Shown here: piece by piece, positions 48,590-55,846 of the stretch
Numbering within the stretch: position 1 is the first letter of the stretch
How the letters are laid out: each line of letters begins with the position of its first letter
Source of the DNA: Campylobacter concisus
GTDB lineage: Bacteria; Campylobacterota; Campylobacteria; Campylobacterales; Campylobacteraceae
DNA length: 64,000 bases
Reading direction: 5' to 3'
NCBI RefSeq assembly: GCF_002913715.1
Contig: NZ_PPCE01000004.1
Location: 248,001-312,000 of the forward strand
The notes under the pieces: generated by a model
Told to the model about the DNA's origin: nothing
What the model saw: only the letters and a program-made list of their open reading frames with translations
The model's database searches: none
Translations under genes and position numbers: made by a program

Positions 48590-49147
48590 ATGTTCAATAA
48601 AGTAGTCTTGGTTGGAAATTTAACTAGAGATATAGAGCTTAGATATACTACTAGTGGATCTGCTATAGGAAATTCTGGTATCGCTGTTACTAGAAAATTT
48701 AATACTAACGGCGAGAAACGTGAAGAAACGTGCTTTATTGACATATCATTCTTTGGCAAATCAGCTGAAATAGCAAATCAATATTTAAGCAAAGGCTCCA
48801 AACTTCTAGTTGAAGGAAGATTGAAATTTGATCAATGGACCGACAATAATGGACAAAACCGCTCAAAGCACTCAATCGTAGTTGAAAATATGGAGATGCT
48901 TGGCGGAAATAGCGGAGCTAATGGACAAAGTCAAGGTGGATTTAATCAAAATAGTTCATACTCGCAACAACGAAATAATGGTTCAAATAATAGCTATGGT
49001 AATGGTGGATATCAAAATTCAGCGCCACAAAGACAGCAAATGCAACCACAAAATAAAAAAGTACAAGAAGAGTACTATGAGGAGAAAATCCCTGATATAA
49101 ACATTGACGCCGATAATTTTGATGGCGACAACGAAATACCGTTTTAA
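48590..49147 (+). CDS. ssb: Single-stranded DNA-binding protein
   Basis: A 185-residue SSB. The OB-fold is in residues 1-105 (MFNKVVLVGNLTRDIELRYT; FIDISFFGKSAEIANQYLSKGSKLLVEGRLKFDQWTD). A Gly/Asn/Gln-rich linker (about 110-165) follows, then the acidic tip DGDNEIPF, which binds partner proteins. It lies between rpsF and rpsR, the usual order. Confidence 0.96.
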   Translation: MFNKVVLVGNLTRDIELRYTTSGSAIGNSGIAVTRKFNTNGEKREETCFIDISFFGKSAEIANQYLSKGSKLLVEGRLKFDQWTDNNGQNRSKHSIVVENMEMLGGNSGANGQSQGGFNQNSSYSQQRNNGSNNSYGNGGYQNSAPQRQQMQPQNKKVQEEYYEEKIPDINIDADNFDGDNEIPF

Positions 49148-49162
49148 TTTAAAGGATAGAAA

Positions 49163-49423
49163 ATGGCAGAAAAAAGAAAATATTCACGCAAATATTGTAA
49201 ATTTACAGAAGCTAAAATTGATTTTATAGATTATAAGGATACTTCTCTTTTGAAGTATTGCTTATCAGAGAGATTTAAAATAATGCCAAGGCGTTTAACT
49301 GGCACATCAAAAAGACATCAAGAAATGGTAGAAAAAGCGATCAAAAGAGCTCGTCATGCAGCTATTATACCTTACATAGTAGATCGCAAAGATGTAGTTT
49401 CAAATCCTTTTGATGGACTATAA
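49163..49423 (+). CDS. rpsR: 30S ribosomal protein S18
   Basis: An 86-residue S18 protein: [68 protein letters not shown]. The two cysteines in RKYC and KYC suggest a zinc-ligand history of the C+ type, but not a full set. It is the last gene of the operon and is followed by a strong hairpin terminator. Confidence 0.96.
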   Translation: MAEKRKYSRKYCKFTEAKIDFIDYKDTSLLKYCLSERFKIMPRRLTGTSKRHQEMVEKAIKRARHAAIIPYIVDRKDVVSNPFDGL

Positions 49424-49434
49424 TTATTTAATTT

Positions 49435-49461
49435 ATTAAACCCCTATTAATGGGGTTTAAT
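49435..49461 (+). terminator. Terminator of the rpsF-ssb-rpsR operon
   Basis: A 10-base perfect stem (ATTAAACCCC with GGGGTTTAAT) and a 7-base loop, 12 bases past the rpsR stop codon. The T-run after it is weak. Confidence 0.8.
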
Positions 49462-49865
49462 CCTAATCTTAAATATTCTAGATTTATGTTCTTATAGATT
49501 TTTATTTATTGACTGCAGTTTAAAATATATGTCGTCTTTAAACAACTCTTTAGTTCAAAAATAACTTATTTAGCCATATGTGCAATCAATGTCGTCGATT
49601 CACTACAATTCTTACTATTATGAATCACACATCATCTATCGTATAGCAATAGCTGTTCACATGAGGCTAAAAAGTAAGATACTTAATATAGAAGAACTTT
49701 ACAATAAAAACATATCTTAGTAAATCCAATATTCATCCATTTGGTGTCCGCATATCTTACAAATGGCCTTTATTATGTATTTTTTATTTTAAAAATTTAC
49801 CGATGTCAAATCAGCTTAACCGTACAATTAATATTAGCCAAAAACAAATTTTAAGCATCCTTTTC
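49462..49865. other. Non-coding stretch between rpsR and the tRNA cluster
   Basis: About 400 bases without a gene that I can support. On the minus strand a short open stretch ending at 49717 reads CKICGHQMDEYWIY with no start codon, which could be the end of a decayed zinc-ribbon gene. Otherwise I see only AT-rich sequence without clear structure. Confidence 0.45.
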
Positions 49866-49895
49866 TTGACATGTGATAATGTTTTTTTGTATAAT
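49866..49895 (+). promoter_or_regulatory. Strong promoter of the tRNA cluster
   Basis: Perfect TTGACA (49866-49871) and TATAAT (49890-49895) with an 18-base spacer lie 22 bases before tRNA-Lys. The four tRNA genes are probably one transcript. Confidence 0.8.
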
Positions 49896-49917
49896 CTCAA
49901 TTCTTTTTTAAGCAAAT

Positions 49918-49993
49918 GTCTTGCTAGCTCAGTCGGTAGAGCATCTCACTTTTAATGAGGGGGCCGTTGGTTCGAATCCAACGCAGGACACCA
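49918..49993 (+). tRNA. tRNA-Lys (anticodon UUU)
   Basis: 76 bases including an encoded CCA. The acceptor arms GTCTTGC and GCAGGAC pair with one G-U. The anticodon loop is CTTTTAA with TTT at the centre. The T-arm TTGG-TTCGAAT-CCAA is regular. Confidence 0.95.
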
Positions 49994-50006
49994 TTTTTGG
50001 GTTTAT

Positions 50007-50082
50007 GACCCTTTCGTCTAGTGGCTCAGGACTCTACTTTCTCTGTGTAGAAACAGAGGTTCAAATCCTCTAAGGGTCGCCA
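50007..50082 (+). tRNA. tRNA-Glu-like, odd anticodon loop (reads CTC)
   Basis: 76 bases with CCA. The acceptor stem GACCCTT/AAGGGTC, the D-arm (GTCTAGTGGCTCAGGAC) and the T-arm (AGAGG-TTCAAAT-CCTCT) align column by column with bacterial tRNA-Glu. The anticodon arm is CTACT-TTCTCTG-TGTAG: the last stem pair is U-U, the anticodon at 50041-50043 is CTC and base 37 is U. Glu would still be read (GAG), but position 37 is a purine in nearly all tRNAs and A37 is an identity point for GluRS. It may be a minor isoacceptor, a non-translational tRNA, or decayed. Confidence 0.75.
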
Positions 50083-50100
50083 GATGTTTTTTAAATTTTA

Positions 50101-50176
50101 GGTCGCTTAGCTCAGTTGGTAGAGCGCCACCCTTACAAGGTGGATGTCATAAGTTCGAGTCTTATAGCGACCACCA
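50101..50176 (+). tRNA. tRNA-Val (anticodon UAC)
   Basis: 76 bases with CCA. Acceptor arms GGTCGCT/AGCGACC, anticodon stem CCACC/GGTGG, loop CTTACAA with TAC. tRNA-Val(UAC) is a usual substrate of the CmoA/CmoB pathway, both genes of which are in this window. Confidence 0.96.
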
Positions 50177-50184
50177 TTTTAGGT

Positions 50185-50261
50185 GCAGCGGTAGTTCAGT
50201 TGGTTAGAATGCCGCCCTGTCACGGCGGAGGTCGCGGGTTCGAGCCCCGTCCGCTGCGCCA
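50185..50261 (+). tRNA. tRNA-Asp (anticodon GUC)
   Basis: 77 bases with CCA. Acceptor arms GCAGCGG/CCGCTGC, anticodon stem CCGCC/GGCGG, loop CTGTCAC with GTC. tRNA-Asp(GUC) is a usual substrate for queuosine; queA is in this window. Confidence 0.96.
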
Positions 50262-50526
50262 TCATTTATTCTTTGACTTTTATTTTTCCTAATTACTGAA
50301 ATTCTTAAAAATAGTGTATTTTATTAAAAATTTATGTTTTAAAATTTTACATATAAAATAAATTGAAAAATAAAATCTAATTTATCGCTACTAAATCGTA
50401 TATATTTAAAAATAAATCTTTTCTAAAATTTCTAAATAATTGATACAAGACAAATCAAAATTAATATTTTTATCTCTAAGTTATCAAAAAATCAATATAA
50501 TTGTAAAAATTTAATAAGGGAAATTT

Positions 50527-51546
50527 ATGGCATTTGAAAATGTATTAAAAGCGATTGAAGATATAAAAAATGGCAAAATGGTAATTATGGTCGATGATGA
50601 GGACCGTGAGAATGAAGGAGACTTGGTCTTTTCGGCGGCAAGCAGCGATATGCAAAAGGTAAATTTTGCGATCACTCATGCAAAAGGTGTGCTTTGCCTT
50701 GCAATGGATGAAGCAAATGCAAAAAGACTTGATTTGCCGCTAATGGTTTCTAAAAATACATCTAGCCACGAAACCGCATTTACTGTCACAATTGACGCAA
50801 AGGAAGCGACGACAGGCGTAAGTGCTTATGAGCGTGATATGACGATTAGACTTGCTGCTAGTACTGATTCGGTGCCTGAAAATTTTGTAAGGCCTGGGCA
50901 TATATTTCCGCTTATTGCAAAGAAAGGCGGCGTACTCGTTCGAACAGGTCACACTGAAGGATCAGTTGATCTTTGCAAACTTGCTGGCGTTAGTCCAATG
51001 GCAGCGATTTGTGAGATCGTAAAAGAAGATGGCACAATGGCAAGACGTGATTATTTGGAGGAATTCTGTAAAAAATTTAACCTGAATATGATAAGCGTTT
51101 CTGAATTAGTAGAATACAGACTTAGCCACGAAAGCTTAATAGAAGTTTCGCCCGCAAAGAGTGTAAAAATCTGTGATTTTGAAGCAAAAAGATATGACAT
51201 AAAAGATCACGAAAATAAAAACCACGCTGCCTATATTTTCGGGGAGATAAAAGCGCAAACTAATGTAAAATTTCAAAAAATAAGTAAAGATCATGAGCTT
51301 TTAAGCGGAGATAAATTTGATAATTTATTAAAGTCGTTGGATTTTTTAAGTAAAAATGGCGGAGTGTTGCTATTTTTAGACAGCAATAAAAGCGATGCAA
51401 GCTCACAAAAAGATTATGGCATTGGGGCACAAATTTTAAAGTATTTTGGTATAAGCGAAATTGAGCTTTTAAGCTCAAATAAAAATAAAGAATTTGTAAG
51501 CTTAGCAGGCTTTGGTCTTGATATAAAAGGCTATAAAGAAATTTAA
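50527..51546 (+). CDS. ribB: 3,4-dihydroxy-2-butanone 4-phosphate synthase with degenerate GCH II-like domain
   Basis: Makes the four-carbon unit of riboflavin from ribulose 5-phosphate. The N-terminal 200 residues are a full DHBP synthase: MVDDEDRENEGDLVFSA (acidic metal site) and RTGHTEGSVDLCKLAG. The C-terminal 140 residues resemble GTP cyclohydrolase II only in part (SKNGGVLLFLD; KDYGIGAQILKYFGISEIELLSSN). The three zinc cysteines and the GRGIGL segment are gone, so that activity must be elsewhere. This fused but degenerate form is known in Campylobacterota. A 265-base gap precedes it; I see no FMN riboswitch there. Confidence 0.9.
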   Translation: MAFENVLKAIEDIKNGKMVIMVDDEDRENEGDLVFSAASSDMQKVNFAITHAKGVLCLAMDEANAKRLDLPLMVSKNTSSHETAFTVTIDAKEATTGVSAYERDMTIRLAASTDSVPENFVRPGHIFPLIAKKGGVLVRTGHTEGSVDLCKLAGVSPMAAICEIVKEDGTMARRDYLEEFCKKFNLNMISVSELVEYRLSHESLIEVSPAKSVKICDFEAKRYDIKDHENKNHAAYIFGEIKAQTNVKFQKISKDHELLSGDKFDNLLKSLDFLSKNGGVLLFLDSNKSDASSQKDYGIGAQILKYFGISEIELLSSNKNKEFVSLAGFGLDIKGYKEI

Positions 51547-51593
51547 ATAGATAGCCTTTTGACGCTTTTTATTTAACGCGGATATTAATCATC

Positions 51594-52403
51594 CTAATAG
51601 CAAAATTCTTCACTTGGAAAAATTTTACCTTTTACATCATTTGCGTAGGATTGCACACTCTTTCTTACAATATCCGCTCCATCAAGATATCTTTTTACAA
51701 ATTTTGGTTTAAAGCCTTCAAAAAATCCAAGCATATCAGACCATACAAGCACCTGTCCATCGACGTTTACCCCAGATCCGATACCAATAACTGGCACATG
51801 AACTTGCTTTGTTATCTCGCTAGCCACGCTACTCATCGTACCCTCAAGCAAGATGCCAAATGTTCCAGCTTGCTCAAACGCCAAAGCCTCGTCAATTAGT
51901 TTTTTTGCCTCGATCTCGCTTCTACCCTTTATCTTATAACCGCCTTCAAATTTATAAAACTGAGGCTTTAAGCCAATGTGAGCCATAACATTTATGCCCT
52001 CTTCGCAAAGACGTTTTACTAAATTTACTTGGTGCATGTCAACTTCGAGCTTTACCGCATCGGCATTTGTCTGTTTGAAAAATTTCATCGCATTTTTTAT
52101 CGCTTGCTTTTCATTTGTGTAGCTGCCAAATGGCATATCAGCCATGATAAAAGTATTTTTAGCTCCGTTACAAACGGCCTTTGTATGATAAAGCATGGTA
52201 TTCATGTCCGCACCTATTGTGCTTTCTTGCATATTAAAACTCATATTTAAGCTATCGCCAACCAAAATAATATCAGCATAATCATCAAAAAGCTTAGCAA
52301 ATAACGCATCATAGGCAGTTATCATTACAATAGGCTCAATGCCTTTTTTGTTTTTTATATCATTTATGCTTAGTTTTTTCTTCTGAGTTTTTTCATTTTT
52401 CAT
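51594..52403 (-). CDS. panB: 3-methyl-2-oxobutanoate hydroxymethyltransferase
   Basis: First step of the pantothenate branch, adding a hydroxymethyl group to ketoisovalerate. Typical features: VMITAYDALFAKLFDDYADIILVGDSLNMSF, MADMPFGSY, DAVKLEV, GINVMAHIGLKPQF and HVPVIGIGSGVNVDGQVLVWSDMLG. The ATG at 52403, with GGAG 7 bases upstream, is preferred to the TTG at 52415. Length is 269 residues, normal for PanB. Confidence 0.93.
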   Translation of the reverse strand: MKNEKTQKKKLSINDIKNKKGIEPIVMITAYDALFAKLFDDYADIILVGDSLNMSFNMQESTIGADMNTMLYHTKAVCNGAKNTFIMADMPFGSYTNEKQAIKNAMKFFKQTNADAVKLEVDMHQVNLVKRLCEEGINVMAHIGLKPQFYKFEGGYKIKGRSEIEAKKLIDEALAFEQAGTFGILLEGTMSSVASEITKQVHVPVIGIGSGVNVDGQVLVWSDMLGFFEGFKPKFVKRYLDGADIVRKSVQSYANDVKGKIFPSEEFCY

Positions 52404-52489
52404 TGCAAGCTCCAAGGATTTTTAGCTAAAAGGCTAACAATTTTATCAAATTTTTGCTACAATTACGCCAATTTCTTAAGGACATAAAA

Positions 52490-52894
52490 ATGGGTATATT
52501 AAAAAGGCTTGAAATAGATTACTCTTATGATATAGTTGAAGAATTTTTATCTCACTATGCTTTAATGTGCGATTTACTCGAGCCTTTGATAATAAATTTA
52601 GGAAGAGCTGATAAATATAAAGATAGTATCTTAGAGCTTACTAGGATTTTTCATAATATTAAATCGGCAGCAGGATTCATGCATCTTGATCCGATATTAA
52701 AGCTTACAACTTTAGCTGAAGAGATAACTCAAGAGGCAAGAAGTCTAAAAGGGCCAGCAAATGATAAATTTATAGATTGGTTGCTACTTATTAGCGATCA
52801 GTTTAATAAGTATAAAGATGACGTCGAGAACGATTTTGAATATTTTAGTGTTCTTGAGCCAAAAATCATTGATGTGCCTGCAAAACTTAACTAA
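52490..52894 (+). CDS. HPt-domain-like protein
   Basis: A 134-residue all-helical protein with TRIFHNIKSAAGFMHLDPILKLTTLAEEITQEARS in the middle. The H55-x-x-K-S-x-A segment is the phosphorylated-histidine motif of HPt domains. It would pass phosphate between receivers in the cytoplasm. The start ATG at 52490 has TTAAGGA upstream and is preferred to the 5' extension from 52454. No partner kinase is adjacent. The tmRNA gene begins 27 bases after its stop codon. Confidence 0.75.
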   Translation: MGILKRLEIDYSYDIVEEFLSHYALMCDLLEPLIINLGRADKYKDSILELTRIFHNIKSAAGFMHLDPILKLTTLAEEITQEARSLKGPANDKFIDWLLLISDQFNKYKDDVENDFEYFSVLEPKIIDVPAKLN

Positions 52895-52921
52895 ATAATT
52901 CACTAACCATTTTATTTTTTT

Positions 52922-53280
52922 GGGAGCGACTTGGCTTCGACAGGAGCAGAGTGTGTACGGTGGCACGTCGCTTTGAGCAAAGCGTAAAAAGCTCAAATTA
53001 AATTTAAACGCAAACAACGTTAATTTCGCTCCTGCTTACGCTAAAGCTGCGTAAGTTCAGTTGAGCCTTGCTTAGTCTAATTCTAGCTAAGACAAAAGCA
53101 AGTAATTTAGCTAGAGTAGGCTCGCAAAGTGACTGCTTGCTAGCTGAAATTTTAGTCTTAGTCTAAATTTTGGTTTTGGAAAGTGAGCCTTTTTAGATGA
53201 AATTTTCACTTTTGCTAAGCGTGTAGAGGCTGTATGCATTTTGTTTTTGGACAGGGGTTCGATCCCCCTCGCTTCCACCA
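52922..53280 (+). ncRNA. ssrA: Transfer-messenger RNA
   Basis: The RNA rescues stalled ribosomes together with SmpB. The tRNA-like ends are clear: 5' GGGAGCGACTTGGCTTCGAC and 3' GGTTCGATCCCCCTCGCTTCCACCA region (53256-53280), with encoded CCA. The tag frame (53010-53054) reads GCA then NNVNFAPAYAKAA and TAA; C. jejuni differs by one residue. The gene is only 27 bases after the HPt gene and no promoter box is obvious in the gap. Confidence 0.96.
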
Positions 53281-53323
53281 TTTTTATCTAAAATACAAAT
53301 AATTTTTTATTAAATAGCTTAAA

Positions 53324-54211
53324 TTAAAAAAGCTCTTCTGACTCAAAATAATTTTGTGAAATATTTCGCTCTTTTTCATTGGTATTTACATGAAGCACAT
53401 AATAGCCTATCTGTGTGTTGCTAGCGTCTATTAATGGTACCACGCAAAAGTAGTGTGTTTTATAAACGTAAAATTCATATTCTTTAAAATTAATATCACG
53501 CAAAAAACCTACAATATTTAAATTTGCACTGCTTAAATTTTCGATGTAATAATCATTTAAAATTTGATCACTTGGAATGCTTTTACGTGATGGCATCTTG
53601 TCTTTAGCTAAAAGAACAAATAGATCAATTCCTTGCTTTTTAAAATAATTTCCAAGTGAGTCAAAATTTAATAAAACCTCGATGTTGCCAATAATTTTAC
53701 CATCACGTATTACGTTTGAGACAGCCCTTATATGCGCTCCAGAATACCACGCCTCGATACCAACCATTGGCTTATTTTGTTTCCTTGACTCTTGCACTAA
53801 AAACCTACTACTAGCGATCATATCGCCATATCTGTTTAGATCCCAGCTCCTTACATAGCTTTTTAGATCTTTATCATAAATATGAAGCTTAATGTTATTA
53901 TAAATCGATGCTGCGCCAAGGGTTTTGGTTAAATTTTCGATATTTTTTATGCATTCATCGCGGCTTTGACCTAGCAAGCACATTTGTATAGACTCATTTT
54001 GAGCAAGCAAGATAGAGATCGCCATTGATGAAAATTTCTCATCATCTATACTTTTATTAAGCTGTTTTACCTGGTAATCAAAAAAGACTCGCATATTATT
54101 TTGCATCTTTTCAGCCATATAAGAGCTGTAAAGAAAGTAAAAAAGCCCTCCAAGCACTATAATAAAGATAAAAACGATATAGAAATTAAAATATTTTTTA
54201 TATTTATTCAA
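53324..54211 (-). CDS. Membrane-anchored Cache-type sensor protein without output domain
   Basis: A 295-residue protein with one N-terminal membrane helix (FYIVFIFIIVLGGLFYFLYS) and a periplasmic domain of about 255 residues with a Cache-like pattern: KLHIYDKDLKSYVRSWDLNRYGD, FLVQESRKQNKPMVGIEAW, GAHIRAVSNVIRDGKIIGNIEVLLNFDSL and YYVLHVNT. Chemotaxis receptors usually continue with a second helix, HAMP and signalling domain; here the frame ends at NISQNYFESEELF. The start is TTG with AAGGG upstream and overlaps the HIT gene by 8 bases. It could be a sensing partner, or a truncated receptor. Confidence 0.7.
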   Translation of the reverse strand: MNKYKKYFNFYIVFIFIIVLGGLFYFLYSSYMAEKMQNNMRVFFDYQVKQLNKSIDDEKFSSMAISILLAQNESIQMCLLGQSRDECIKNIENLTKTLGAASIYNNIKLHIYDKDLKSYVRSWDLNRYGDMIASSRFLVQESRKQNKPMVGIEAWYSGAHIRAVSNVIRDGKIIGNIEVLLNFDSLGNYFKKQGIDLFVLLAKDKMPSRKSIPSDQILNDYYIENLSSANLNIVGFLRDINFKEYEFYVYKTHYFCVVPLIDASNTQIGYYVLHVNTNEKERNISQNYFESEELF

Positions 54212-54575
54212 AACTAGCCCTTAACTTTTCTTCTAAAAATTTTGCAAATTTATTAAATTCTGGTAACGCAAGCTCGCTTTTTCTTTTTGGGTTAGTCCAA
54301 ACACTATCTGGAAAAAATGCGTCATCACTAAATCTAGCAATAACATGAATATGCACGTGTGGCACGTAGTTTCCAAAGCTTGCAATGTTTATTTTGGTTG
54401 GTTTATAAAACTCAAGCATCGCCTTTTCACTTACAAGCATCGCTTCAAATAGCCTTGCCCTACTCGCTTCATCGCAATCGCTTAGCTCACGAAATGGCTT
54501 AATGGTAAAAATTTTTATCCAAGGAAGTTCATTGTCTTCACGCTCGATTTTTATAAATTTATCTTCATAGATCAT
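54204..54575 (-). CDS. HIT-family protein
   Basis: A 123-residue protein with a histidine-triad motif, HVHIHVIARF (H-x-H-x-H), here preceded by NYVP. Relatives hydrolyse dinucleoside polyphosphates or nucleoside phosphoramidates. The ATG at 54575 has AGGAAC upstream and gives MIYEDKFIKIEREDNELPWIKIF, matching the usual start. The extension up to 54680 lies inside the AI-2E-family gene and is rejected. Confidence 0.88.
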   Translation of the reverse strand: MIYEDKFIKIEREDNELPWIKIFTIKPFRELSDCDEASRARLFEAMLVSEKAMLEFYKPTKINIASFGNYVPHVHIHVIARFSDDAFFPDSVWTNPKRKSELALPEFNKFAKFLEEKLRASFE

Positions 54576-54589
54576 ATTTGTTCCTATTT

Positions 54590-55630
54590 TTATACAAAAT
54601 TTCTCTCTCTTAAAAGCGTATAAAGCTTGATAGTCGAGATAAAAAATGTCACGATCGCTGGTCCAAGGATCACGCCCCAAAAACCAAATGTCGTAATTCC
54701 TGCAAGCATTGCAAAGAATATAAGAAGTTCATTTATTTTTGTTGGTATTTTAACCAGCTTCGAGTTTATAAATTTAATAACAAGTGGTTTTAAAAGCGTA
54801 TCAGCTGCAAATGAGATCACTACGATCGTATAAATTGCGATAGTTATCGCTGCTGCTATGTTGCCATTTGCAAACTCATAAATGCTAATAGGCGCCCACG
54901 CCAAAATACCGCCAACAACTGGGATGAGTGAAGCAAAGCTAAAAAAGATGCCAGTTAGCACACCGTCATAGCCGTAAAAGCTTGTGACAATAGCAAATAA
55001 AAAGCCTTGGATTATCATATTTGCAATGGTTGAGTAAAAAACCACGCTCATCACGTTGCCAACCTCACTTAAAATAGACTCTGTGTCATCTTGCTTTAGC
55101 GGAAGTGCATATTTTAGATAGCTGATTAGTTCATTGCCATAAAGATTGCAAAAGAAGAAAAAGACCAAAATAATAATCATATCAACGCCAAATTTAAGGC
55201 TTAACTTACCTAGACTTGCAAGGTTTGTCGCAAGTTGAGAAAAAAGCATCTTAATATCAAGTCCGCCAATAAATTCTTTTATCTTTGGCTCTAAAAAATT
55301 TATCGACTCAGGCATCCTAAAATCATAATTTTTAATAAATTCGATAGTCTTTGTGACATTGTTTATATCAAAGCCAGCTGCGTATTTTGCGATCTCAACC
55401 ACCGCATAAAGAAGTGGGGCGATAAATAAGCAAAGAAGTACAGATGTGGTAAGAGCCGATGAAAGCGTCTTGCGGTTTTTAGTGAGCGATAAAAATGCGA
55501 TTTGGACATTTGAAACCGCAACAGCAAGCAGTGCAGCGATAAAAATATCAAGCAGATATGGTTTAAAAAGATAGACCACCAAAGCCAAAGCACAAAATAC
55601 AAAAATTCCAAAAAATAGTCTATTGTTCAT
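54590..55630 (-). CDS. AI-2E/PerM-family transporter
   Basis: A 346-residue inner-membrane protein with about eight helices, ordered as in the AI-2E exporter/permease family: AALLAVAVSNVQIAFLSLTKNRKTLSSALTTSVLL near the start, FDINNVTKTIEFIKNYDF, GILAWAPISIYEFANGN and FWGVILGPAIVTFFISTI near the end. Members export autoinducers or act as sodium/proton antiporters; the substrate cannot be told. A TATAAT -10 box lies at 55658-55653 on the minus strand. Confidence 0.85.
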   Translation of the reverse strand: MNNRLFFGIFVFCALALVVYLFKPYLLDIFIAALLAVAVSNVQIAFLSLTKNRKTLSSALTTSVLLCLFIAPLLYAVVEIAKYAAGFDINNVTKTIEFIKNYDFRMPESINFLEPKIKEFIGGLDIKMLFSQLATNLASLGKLSLKFGVDMIIILVFFFFCNLYGNELISYLKYALPLKQDDTESILSEVGNVMSVVFYSTIANMIIQGFLFAIVTSFYGYDGVLTGIFFSFASLIPVVGGILAWAPISIYEFANGNIAAAITIAIYTIVVISFAADTLLKPLVIKFINSKLVKIPTKINELLIFFAMLAGITTFGFWGVILGPAIVTFFISTIKLYTLLRERNFV

Positions 55631-55846
55631 CTCGCTCCCTTAAAATGGGGTAATTATAGCAAATTTATCAAAGTTGCTCATTTGCTTCTAATATTTGCTC
55701 AAGCTCTTTGCCATCAAGCTTGCAAAGCTAGCAAGTGTGGCTAGGCTTTTGGTATTTTTAGCATGCTACTGGCGCTTAGTAAATTTAGATGAATTTATAG
55801 TTTTACGTAAATTTTCTAGCTCAAAAGCTCATATAAATTTAGCCTT
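55631..55846. other. Gap with a short coding-like remnant
   Basis: About 216 bases between the AI-2E-family gene and the zinc-ribbon gene. It has the promoter of the former. On the minus strand the peptide CKLDGKELEQILEANEQL ends at a TGA near 55670, downstream of an in-frame TAG, so it has no start. It may be a decayed gene end. Confidence 0.35.

Noticed and set aside
49918-50261. tRNA cluster as an integration site of a mobile element
   Set aside because: No integrase, no repeated tRNA end and no foreign-looking genes on either side.
50262-50526. FMN riboswitch before ribB
   Set aside because: The gap is AT-rich and none of the conserved RFN-element segments could be found by eye.
54576-54680. 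N-terminal extension of the HIT gene
   Set aside because: It lies inside the AI-2E-family gene; the ATG at 54575 has a good ribosome-binding site and the family N-terminus.
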